A stretch of 64,000 bases of DNA, from NCBI RefSeq assembly GCF_051401765.1, contig NW_027480423.1, positions 6,262,001 to 6,326,000 on the forward strand. The letters are read 5' to 3'. Position 1 is the stretch's first letter. Each line of letters opens with the position of its first letter. Below the pieces are notes generated by a model. The model ran no database searches and was not told the origin of the DNA. It was given only the letters and a program-made list of their open reading frames with translations. Made by a program: the position numbers and the translations under genes. Shown here piece by piece: positions 54,388 to 64,000 of this stretch. Source of the DNA: Calliopsis andreniformis (lineage: Eukaryota > Arthropoda > Insecta > Hymenoptera > Andrenidae).

Positions 54388-57300
54388 AACGCTTCTGGCG
54401 TTGAATTCTAAGTCCCTAAGTATTCGATCTCGTGGAGCAACGCCCTACAGTGAAGCTTAGGTTGCCCGGAACGTAGAAATGACGATATCTTTCACACTGG
54501 TTGCAATTATTCATTTTATACGACGGAAAAGTTGCTGTATTTATATCGTATTTTATGTTTCTGGCGTTCACTTCTAAGGACCTAACTATTCGATCTGGTG
54601 GAGCAACGTTCTAGAGTGAAGCCTAGGCTGCTCGGAACGTAGAAATGACCATTACTTTCACACTGTTTGCAATTATTCATTTTATACGATGGCAAAGCTG
54701 TTGTATTTATATTCTGTTTTATACTCCTGGCGTTGACTTCTAAGGCCGTAGTTATAAGATGTGGTGGAGCAACGCCCTAGACTTACGCCTAGGTTGCCCG
54801 GCATGTAGAAATGACCAGTACTTTCACACTGGATGCAGTTATTCCTGTTATACAATGGAAAAAATGTTGCATCTCTATTGTATTTTATGCTTCTAGCGTT
54901 GCCTTCTTAGGCCATAACTATTCCCTCTGGTGTATCAACGCCGTAGAGTGAAACCTAGGCTGCCGGAACGTAGAAATGACCATTACTTGCCCACTGGTTG
55001 CAATTATTCCTGTTATACGGTGGAAAAACTGTTGTATTTTTAATGTATTTTATGCTTTTAGCGTTGAATTCTAAGGCCGTAGCTAGTCGATGTGGTGGAG
55101 CAACGCCCTAGAGTTAAACCTAGGTTACCCGGAACGTAGAAATGACCAGTACTTTCACACTGTTTGCAGTTATTCCTGTTACAAGATGGAAAAACTGTTG
55201 CATATTTATTGTATTTTGTGCTTCTGGCGTCGACTACTAAGGCCCTAACTGTTCGATCTGGTGGAGCAACGGCCTAGAGTGAAGCCTAGGTTGCCCGGAA
55301 CGTAGAAATGATCATAACTTTCATACTGGTAGCAATTATTCGTTGTATACAATGGAAAAACAGTCTCTATTTATTTTGTATTTTATGCTTCTGGCGTTGA
55401 CTTCTAAGGCCCTAACTCTTCTATCGGGTGGAGCAACGCCTCAGAGTTAAGTCTAGGATGCACGAATCGCCGAAATGATCATTACTTTCACATTGGTTGC
55501 AATTATACGTTTTATACGATGGAAAAGCTGTTGTATTTATATCGTATTTTTTGCTTCTGGCGTTGTCTTCTTAGGCCCTAACTATTCCATCTGGTGGAAC
55601 AACGCCCTAGGGTGAAGCCTACGTTGCCCGGAACGTAGAAATGACCACAACTTTCACACTGGTAGCAATTAATCGTTTTATACCATGGAAAAACTGTTGT
55701 ACTTATATTGTATTTTATTCTTCTGGCGTTGACTTCATAGACCCTAACTATTCGATCTGGTGGGACAACGCCCTAGAGTGAAGCCTAGGTTGCCCGGAAC
55801 GTAGCACTGACCATTACGATCACACTGTTTGCAAATATACATCATATACGATGGAAAAGCTGTTGCATTTATATTGTATTTTATCCTTCTGGCGTTGAAT
55901 TCTAAGTGCCTAGCTATTCGATCTGGTGGAGCAACGCCATATAGTGAAGCCCAGGTTGCCCGGAACGTAGAAATGACCACTACATTCACATTGTGTGCAA
56001 TTATTCATTTTATACGATGGAAATCTGTTGTACTTATATTGTATTTTATGCTTCTGGCGATGAATCCTAAGGCCGTAGCTATTAGATGTGGTGGAGCAAC
56101 GCCATAGAGTGACGCCTAGGTTGCCCGGAACGTAGAAATGACCATCACTTTCACACTGGTTGCAATTATTCCTGTTATACGATGGCAAAGCTGTTGTATT
56201 TATATCGTATTTTATGCTTCTGGCGTTGACTTCTTAGGCCCTAACTATTCCATCTGGTGGAACAACGACCTAGGGTGAAGCCTAGGTTGCCCGGAACGTA
56301 GAAATGACAATTACATTCACACTGGTTGCAATTATTCGTTTTATACGATGGAAAAACTGTTGTGCTTATATTGTATTTTATTCTTCTGGCGTTGACTTCA
56401 TAGACCCTAACTATTCGAGCTGGTGGAGCATCGCCCTAGAGTGACGCCTAGGGTGCTCGGAACGTAGAAATGACCGTTACTTTCACACTGTTCGCAATTA
56501 TTCATTTTATACGATGGAAAAGCTGTTCTATTTAGTTTGTATTTTATGCTTCGGGCGTTGACTTCTAAGCCACTAACTATTCGATCTGGTGGAGCAATGT
56601 CTCAGAGTTAAGTCTAGGATGCCCGAAACGCCGAAATGATCATTACTTTCACGCTTGTTGCAATTATTCCTGTTATACAATGAAAAGACTATTGTATTTT
56701 TATTGTATTTTGTGCTTCAGGCGTAGGCTTCTAAGGCCGTAGCTATTCGATATGGTGGAGCACCCCCTAGAGTGAAGCCTAGGTTGCTCGGAACGTAGAA
56801 ATGACCACTTCTTTCACACTGTTTGCAATTATTCATTTAATATGATGGAAAAGCTGTTGTATCTATATCGTATTTTATGCTTCGGATGTTGTCTTCTTAG
56901 GCCCTAACATTTCGATCTGGAGGAACAACGCCGTAGAGTGAAGCCTAGCTAGCCCGGAACGTAGAAATGACCATTACTTTCACACTGTTTGCAATTATTC
57001 CTTTTATACGATGGAAAAGCTGTTGTATTTATATCGTATTTTATGCTCCTGGCGTTGACTTCTAAGAACCTAACTATTCGATCTGGTGGAGCAACGCCCT
57101 AGAGTGAAGCCTAGGTTGCCCGGAACGTAGAAATGACCTTTACTTTCACACTGGTTGCAATTACTCCTGTTATACGATGGAAAAGCTGTTGTATTTATAT
57201 TGTATTTTATGCTTCTGTCGTGGACTTCTAAGGCCGTAGCTATTAGTTGTGGTGGAGCTACGCCCTAGAATCAAACCTAGCTTGCCCGGAACGTAGGACA

Positions 57301-60300
57301 TACCATTACATTCACACTGGCTGCAATTACTCCTGTTATACGATGGAAAAACTGTTGTACTTTTATTGTATTTTATGCTTCTGGCGTTTAATTCTAAGTC
57401 CCTAGCTATTCGATCTGGTGGAGCAACACCCTACAGTGAAGCCTAGGTTGCCCGGAACGTATATCTGACCATAACCTACACACAGTTTGCAATTATTCGT
57501 TTTATACGATGGAAAGGCTGTTATATTTATCTTGTATTTAATGCTTCGGGCGTTGGCTTCTAAGGCCCTAACTATTTGATCTGGTGGAGCAACGCCCTAG
57601 AGTGAAGCCTAGGTTGCCCGGAACGTAGAAAAGACCATAACTTTCACGCTGGCTGCTATTATTCGTTTTATACGATAGAAAAACTGTTATATTTATATTG
57701 TATTTTATGCTTCTGGCGTTGACTTCTTAGGCCCTAACTATTTGATCTGGTGGAACAACGCCCTAGAGTGAAGCCTAGGTAGCCTGGAACGTACAAATGA
57801 CCATCACTTTCACACGGCTTGCAATTATTCGTTTTATACAATGGAAAACTGTTGTATTTATATTGTATTTAACGCTTCTGGCGTTGACTTCTAAGGCCCT
57901 AACCGTTCGATCTGGTGGAGCAACGCCCTAGAGTGAAGCCTAGGTTTCCTAGAACGTAGAAATGACCATTACCTTCACGCTTGCGGCAATTATTCCAGTT
58001 ATGCGATGTAAAAACTTTTGTATTTTTATTGTATTTTATGCTTCAGGCGTTGACTTCTAAGGCTGTAGGTATTCGGTGTGGAGGAGCAACGCCCTAGAGT
58101 GAAGCCTATGTTGTCCGGAACGTAGAAATGACCAATACCTTCACACCGGTTGCAATTAATCCTGTTATACGATGGAAAAACTGTTGCATTTTTACTGTAC
58201 TTTATGCTTCTGGCGTTGACTTCTAAGGCCCTACGTATTCGATCGAGTGGAGCAATGCCTCAGAGTTTAGTCTAGGATGCACGAAACGTAGAAATGACCA
58301 TAACTATCAAACTGATTGCAATTATTCGTTTTATACGATGGAAAAACTGTTTTATTTATATTGTGTTTTATGCTTCTGGCGGTGACTTCTTAGGCCCTAA
58401 CTATTCGATCTGTTGGAACAACGCCCTAGAGTGAAGCCTGGGTTGCCCGGAACGTAGAAATGACCATCACTTTCACACTGGTTGCAATTATTCCTGTTAT
58501 ACGATGGACAAACTGTTGGATTTTTATTGTACATTATGCTTCTGGATTTGACTTCTAAGGCCCTATGTATCCGACCTGGTGGAGCTATGCCTCAGAGTTA
58601 AGTGTAGGAGGCCCGAAACGTAGAAATGACATAACTTTCACACTGGTTGCAATTATTCGTTTTATACAATGGAAAAACTGTTGTATTTCTTTTGTATTTT
58701 AAGTTTCTGGCGTTGACTTCTTAGGCCCTAACTATTCGATCTGTTGGAACAACGCCCTAGAGTGAAGCCTTGCTTGCCCGGAACGTAGAAATTACCATAA
58801 CTCTCACACTGGTTGCAATTATTCGTTTTATACAATGGAAAACTGTTGTATTTATATTGTATTTGATGCTTCTGGCGTTGACTTCTAAGGCCCTAACTAT
58901 TCGATCTGGTGGTGTAACGCCCAAGAGTGATGTCTAGGTTGCCCGGAACGTACAAATGACCATTACCTTCACGCTTGTTGCAATTATTCCTGTTATACGA
59001 TGAAAAAACTGTTGTATTTTTATTGCATTTTATGCTTCAGGCGTCGACTTCTAAGGCTGTAGCTATTCGGTGTGGTGGAGCAACGCCCTAGACTGAAGCC
59101 TATGTTGCCCGGAACGTAGAAATGACCATAACTTTCACACTGGTTGCAATTAAACATTTTATACATTGGAAAAACTGTTGTATTTATATTGCATTTTATG
59201 CTCCTGGCGTTGACTTCTAAGGCCCTAACTACTCGATCTGGCGGAGCAACGGCCTAAAATGAAGCCTAGGTTGCCCGAAACGTAGAAATGACCATTACTT
59301 TCACAATGTTCGCAATCGTTCATTTTATACGATGGAAAAACTGTTGTACTTATATTGTATTTTATGCTTCGGGCGTTGACTTCTAAGGCCCTAACTATTC
59401 GATTTGGTGGAGCAACGCCCTACAGTGAAGCCTAGGTTGCCCGGAACGTAGATATGTCCATAACCATCACACAGGTTGCAATTATTCGTTTTATACGATG
59501 GAAAATCTGTTGTATTTATATTGTATTTTATGCTCCTGGCGTTGACTTCTAAGGCCGTAGCTATTAGATGTGGTGGAGCAACGCCCTAGAATGACGCCTA
59601 GGTTGACCGGAACGTAGAAATGACCATTACTTTCACACTGGTAGCAATTATTCGTTTTACACATGGAAAAACTGTTCTATTTTTTTGTATTTTATGCATC
59701 GGGCGTTGACTTCTAAGGCCCTAGCTATTCGATATGGTGGAGCAACGCCCTAGAATGAAACCTAGGTTACCCGGAACGTAGAAATGAGCAGTACTTTCAC
59801 ACTGTTTGCAATTACTCCTTTTATACGATGGAAAAACTGTTGTACTTATATTGTATTTTATCCTTCTGGCGTTGAATTCTAAGTCCCTAGCTATTCGATC
59901 TGGTGGAGCAACGCACTAGAGTGAAGCCTAGGTTACCCGGAACGTAGAAATGACCAGTACTTTCACACTGGTTGCAGTTATTCGTTTTATACAGTGGAAA
60001 AACTGTTCTATTTATTTTGCATTTTATGCTTCTGGCGTTGACTTCTAAGGCCCTACCTATTCGATCTGGCGGAGCAACACCCCACAGTGAAGCCTAGGTT
60101 GCTCGGAACGTAGAACTGACCATTACCTTCACACAGTTTGCAATAATTCATTTTATACGATGGCAAAGCTGTTGTATTTATATTGTATTTTATGCTTCTG
60201 GCGTTGACTTCTAAGGCACTATCTCTTCGATTTGGTGGAGCAACGCCTCAGAGTTAAGCCTAGGATGCCCGAAACGTCGAAATGGTCATTACTTTTGCAC

Positions 60301-62221
60301 TGGTTGCAATTAGTCATGCTATACGATGGAAAAACTGTTCCATCTTTATCGTATTTTATGCTTCTGGCGTTGACTTCTTAGGCCCTAACTATTAAATCAG
60401 GTGGAACAACGCCCTAGGGTGAAGCCTAGGTTGCCCGGAACGTAGAAATGACCAACTCTTTCACACTGGTAGCAATTATTCGTTTTATACATGGAAAAGC
60501 TGTTATATATATATTGCATTTTATGCTTCTGGCATTGAATTCTAAGTCCCTAGCTATTCGATCTGGTAGAACAACGCCCTCTGGTGAAGCCTAGGCTGCC
60601 CGGAACGTAAAAATGACCATAACTTTCACACAGGAAGCAATTATTCGTTTTATACATGGAAAAGCTGTCGTATTTATTTTGTATGTTATGCTTCGGGCGC
60701 TGACTTCTAAGGCCCTAGCTATTCGATCTGGTGGAGCAGCAATCTAGAGTGAAGCCTAGGTTGCCCGGAACGTAGAAATGACCATAACTTTCACACTGGT
60801 TACCATTATTCGTTTTATACGATGGAAAAGCTGTTGTATTTATATCGTATTTTATGCTTCTGGCGTTGACTTCTTAGGCCCCAACTATTCCATCTGGTGG
60901 TACAACGCCCAAGAGTGATGCCTAGTGTGCCCGGGACGTAGAAACGACCATTCCCTTCACGCTTGCTGCAATTATTCGTGTTATACGATGAAAAAATAGT
61001 TGTATTTTTATTGCATTTTATGCTTCTGGCGTTGACTTCATAGGCCCGAACTATTCGATCTGGTGCAACAACGCCCTAGAGTGAAGCCTAGGTTGCCTGG
61101 AACGTAGAAATGACCATCACTTTCACACGGGTTGCAATTATTCCTGTTATAGGATGGAAAGACTGTTGTATTTTTATTGTATTTTATACTTCAGGCGTTG
61201 ACTTCTGTGGCCGTAGCTATTCGATGTGGTGGTAGAACGCCATAGAGTGAAGCCTAGGTTGCCCGGAAAGTAGAAATGACCATAAGTTTCATACTGATTG
61301 CAATTATTCGTTTTATACAATGGAAAAACCGTTCTATTTGTTTTGTATTTTATGCTTCGGGCGTTGACTTCTAAGGCCCTAACTGTTGATCTGGAGGAGC
61401 AACGCCACGGAGTGAAGCCTAGGTTGCCCGGAACGTAGAAATGACCAGAACTTTCACACTGGTTGCTATTACTCGTTTTATACGATGGAAATGCAGTTGT
61501 ATTTATATTGCATTTTATTCTTCTGGCGTTGACTTTTAAGGCCGTAGCTATTAGATGTGGTGGAGCAACGCTCTAGAGTGTCGCATAGGTTGCCCGGAAC
61601 GTAGAAATGACCATTACTTTCACAATGTATGCGAATATTCATTTTATACGATGGAAAAACTGTTGTACTTATATTGTATTTTATTCTTCTGGCGTTGAAT
61701 TCTAAGTCCCTAGCTTTTCGATCTCGTGGAGCAACGACCTAGAGTGAAACCTAGGTTACCGGGAACGTAGAAATGACCAGTACTTTCACACTGGTTGCAG
61801 TTATTCCTGTTATACGATGGAAAAACTGTTGCACCTTTATTGTATTTTATGCTTCTGGCGTTGACATCTAAGGCCCTAACTGTTTGATCTGGTGGAGCAA
61901 CGCCCTAGAGTGAAGCCTAGGATGCCCGGTACGTAGAAATGACCATAACTTTCACACTGGTTGCTATTATTCGTTTTATACGATGGAAAAACTGTTATAT
62001 TTATATCGTACTTTATGCTTCTGGCGTTGACTTCTTAGGCCCTAACTATTCCATCTGTTGGAACAACGCCCTAGGGTGAAGCGTAGGTTGCCCGGAAAGT
62101 AGAAATGACCATAACTTTCACACTGGTAGCAATTATTCGTTTTATACGATGGAAAAACTGTTCTATTTATTTTGTATTTTATGCTTCGGGCGTTGACTTC
62201 TAAGGCCCTAACTATTCGATC
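54388..62221 (-). repeat. Right arm, divergent portion
   Basis: About 47 inverted monomers with no long tandem duplication. Two stretches match left-arm runs in reverse complement: 56585-56925 (containing CAGGCGTAGGCTTC and AGTCTAGGATGCCCG) with about 345-665, and 61542-62005 (containing TGACATCTAAGG and TTGCACCTTTATTG) with about 2060-2525. I see no gene or insertion. Confidence 0.85.
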
Positions 62222-62885
62222 AGGTGGAGCAACGCCCTAGAGTGAAGCCTAGGTTGCCGGGTACGACGAAATGACCATCACTTTCAAACTGGTTGCAATT
62301 ATTCGTCTTATACGATGGAAGAGCTGTTGTATTTATATCGTATTTTATGCTTCTGGCGTTGACTTCTTAGGCCCTAACTATTCCATCGGGTGGAACAACG
62401 CCATAGGGTGAAGCCTAGGTTGCCCGCAAAGTAGAAATAACCATAACTTTCACACTGGTAGCAATTATTAGTTTTATACGATGGAAAAACTGTTCTATTT
62501 ATTTTATATTTTATGCTTCTGGCGTTGACTTCTAAGGCCCTAGCTATTCGATTTGGTGGAGCAACGCCCTAGAGTGGAGCCTAGGTTGCCCGGTACGTAG
62601 AAATGACCATTACTTTCACACTGTTTGCAAATATACATTATATAGGATGGAAAGTCTGTTGTATTTATGTTGTATTTTATGCTCCTGGCGTTGACTTCTT
62701 AGGCCCTAACTATTTGATCTGGTGGAGCACCGCCCTAGCGTGAAGCCTAGGTTGCCCGGAACGTAGAAATGACCATTCATTTCACACTGGTAGCAATTAT
62801 TCGTTTTATACGATGGAAAAGCTGTTTTATTTATTTTGCATTTTACGCTTCGGGCGTTGACTTCTAAGGCCCTAACTATTCGATC
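62222..62885 (-). repeat. 664-bp four-monomer duplication in right arm, copy 1
   Basis: GTTGCCGGGTACGACG at 62253 recurs at 62917, and the whole 664-bp stretch between is repeated with very few changes. Four monomers, the only recent-looking block in the right arm. Confidence 0.9.
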
Positions 62886-63549
62886 TGGTGGAGCAACGCC
62901 CTAGAGTGAAGCCTAGGTTGCCGGGTACGACGAAATGACCATCACTTTCAAACTGGTTGCAATTATTCGTCTTATACGATGGAAGAGCTGTTGTATTTAT
63001 ATCGTATTTTATGCTTCTGGCGTTGACTTCTTAGGCCCTAACTATTCCATCGGGTGGAACAACGCCATAGGGTGAAGCCTAGGTTGCCCGCAAAGTAGAA
63101 ATAACCATAACTTTCACACTGGTAGCAATTATTAGTTTTATACGATGGAAAAACTGTTCTATTTATTTTATATTTTATGCTTCTGGCGTTGACTTCTAAG
63201 GCCCTAGCTATTCGATTTGGTGGAGCAACGCCCTAGAGTGGAGCCTAGGTTGCCCGGTACGTAGAAATGACCATTACTTTCACACTGTTTGCAAATATAC
63301 ATTATATACGATGGAAAGTCTGTTGTATTTATGTTGTATTTTATGCTCCTGGCGTTGACTTCTTAGGCCCTAACTATTTGATCTGGTGGAGCACCGCCCT
63401 AGCGTGAAGCCTAGGTTGCCCGGAACGTAGAAATGACCATTCATTTCACACTGGTAGCAATTATTCGTTTTATACGATGGAAAAGCTGTTTTATTTATTT
63501 TGCATTTTACGCTTCGGGCGTTGACTTCTAAGGCCCTAACTATTCGATC
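62886..63549 (-). repeat. 664-bp four-monomer duplication in right arm, copy 2
   Basis: Tandem partner of 62222-62885. One difference is TATATACGATGG here versus TATATAGGATGG in the first copy (near 63307/62643). It ends at about 63550, where GTGAAACCTAGG replaces GTGAAGCCTAGG. Confidence 0.9.
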
Positions 63550-64000
63550 TGGTGGAGCAACGCCCTAGAGTGAAACCTAGGTTGCGCGGAACGTAGAAAT
63601 GACCATAACTTTCACACTGGTAGCAATTATTCGTTTTATACGATGGAAAAACTGTTTCATTTATTTTGTATTTTGTGCTTCGGGCGTTGACTTCTAAGGC
63701 CCTAACTATTCGATCTGGTGGAGCAACGCCCTAGATTGAAGCCTAGGTTGCCCGGAACGTAGAAAAGACCATAACTTTTACACTGGTAGCATTTATTCGT
63801 TTTATACAATGGAAAAACCGTTCTATTTATTTTGTATTTTATGCTTCGGGCGTTGACTTCTAAGGCCCTAGCTATTCGATTTGGTGGAGAAACGCCCTAG
63901 AGTGGAGCCTAGGTTGCCCGGAACGTGGAAATGACCATAACTTTCACACTGGTTGCTATTATTCGTTTTATACGATGGAAAAACTGTTATATTTATATTG
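63550..64000 (-). repeat. Right-edge monomers
   Basis: Just under three ordinary inverted monomers running out of the window. The array continues beyond the right edge. Confidence 0.9.

Larger units (their letters stand above)
54388..64000 (-). repeat. Right arm of the same satellite, inverted (about 58 monomers)
   Basis: From 54388 to the window edge the + strand reads as the reverse complement of the left-arm monomer (CTTCTGGCGTTGAC, GGTGGAGCAACGCC, GCCTAGGTTGCCCGGAACG). The CAACGCC marker recurs from 54438 to 63890, about 57 steps averaging 165.8 bp. It is clearly the same family, and both versions of the CENP-B-like box are present. Neighbouring monomers differ more from each other than in most of the left arm, and the only long near-identical duplication I see is at 62222-63549. 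Some stretches match left-arm runs in inverted orientation (56585-56925 with 345-665; 61542-62005 with about 2060-2525), so the arms share ancestry above the monomer level. Confidence 0.96.

Noticed and set aside
54261..54550. Perfect palindrome or foldback artefact at the orientation switch
   Set aside because: The two flanking monomers are different variants, are cut at different phases and are separated by a non-satellite AT spacer, so this is not a mirror-image chimera. A mis-join of another kind is not excluded.
1..64000. Short open reading frames of 61-104 codons on both strands (for example 983-1297, 4362-4619, 12941-13255, 52532-52795, 55829-56107)
   Set aside because: They are one or two satellite monomers read through where a stop is mutated, recur at monomer or block spacing, start in the repeated ATGGTCAT/ATGACC motif, and overlap each other on opposite strands (55744-55989 with 55829-56107). 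No family motif, codon bias or coding context is visible.
1..64000. CRISPR-like regular repetition
   Set aside because: The whole 166-bp period is repeated, with no unique spacers between short repeats and no cas genes.
1..64000. GTTAGGGCC in most monomers as telomere-like TTAGGG
   Set aside because: A single hexamer per 166 bp with no tandem run; it is just part of the monomer.
1..64000. Primate alpha satellite
   Set aside because: The monomer is 166 bp, not 171, and apart from the weak box resemblance I see no alphoid sequence blocks.
1..64000. Transposon, tRNA or rRNA insertions
   Set aside because: Every stretch I read is explained by the monomer; no terminal repeats, target-site duplications, RNA gene signatures or unique sequence were seen.

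Overview
The whole window is one satellite-DNA array. I see no protein-coding gene, RNA gene, transposon or CRISPR array in it. The repeat unit is 166 bp; my by-eye consensus has 68 G/C bases (about 41% GC). About 385 copies follow each other head to tail from edge to edge. A tandem array of nucleosome-length monomers with multi-monomer higher-order duplications is typical of centromeric or pericentromeric heterochromatin in a eukaryote. I do not recognise the family and cannot name the organism. The monomer does not read as primate alpha satellite.

Layout. Positions 1-54366 (left arm, about 327 full monomers plus a part) all run in one orientation. At 54367-54387 there is an A/T-only spacer, and from 54388 to the end (right arm, about 58 monomers) every monomer is in the opposite orientation. 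The left arm is a patchwork of large recent duplications: a tandem pair of 3322-bp blocks (20 monomers each) at about 1429-8072, with rearranged partial copies to about 11.2 kb; a more divergent stretch at 11.2-20.6 kb; a tandem pair of 5.8-6.0 kb blocks (35 and 36 monomers) at about 20612-32377; a mosaic at 32.4-37.8 kb; a second tandem pair of 3322-bp blocks, again 20 monomers, at about 37828-44471; further partial copies to about 50.7 kb; then older-looking monomers up to the inversion. The right arm is mostly divergent, apart from one 664-bp (4-monomer) tandem duplication near 62.2-63.5 kb. Almost all large gains and losses are whole numbers of monomers, as expected from unequal exchange.

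Monomer anatomy. Each unit carries a 7-bp inverted repeat (GGCGTTG / CAACGCC, 34-nt loop), a 5-bp hairpin dyad (CCTAG / CTAGG, 8-nt loop) that includes a CCTAGG site, and on the opposite strand a 17-bp element that keeps 7 of the 9 core positions of the mammalian CENP-B box. That element occurs in two main versions (TTCG or TTCC), which resembles the CENP-B-box / pJ-alpha-box dimorphism of human alphoid DNA. The most notable points are the orientation switch at a small AT palindrome, this box dimorphism, and two separate 20-monomer block duplications of equal length. All identities and boundaries were read by eye, so edges are good to a few tens of bases.
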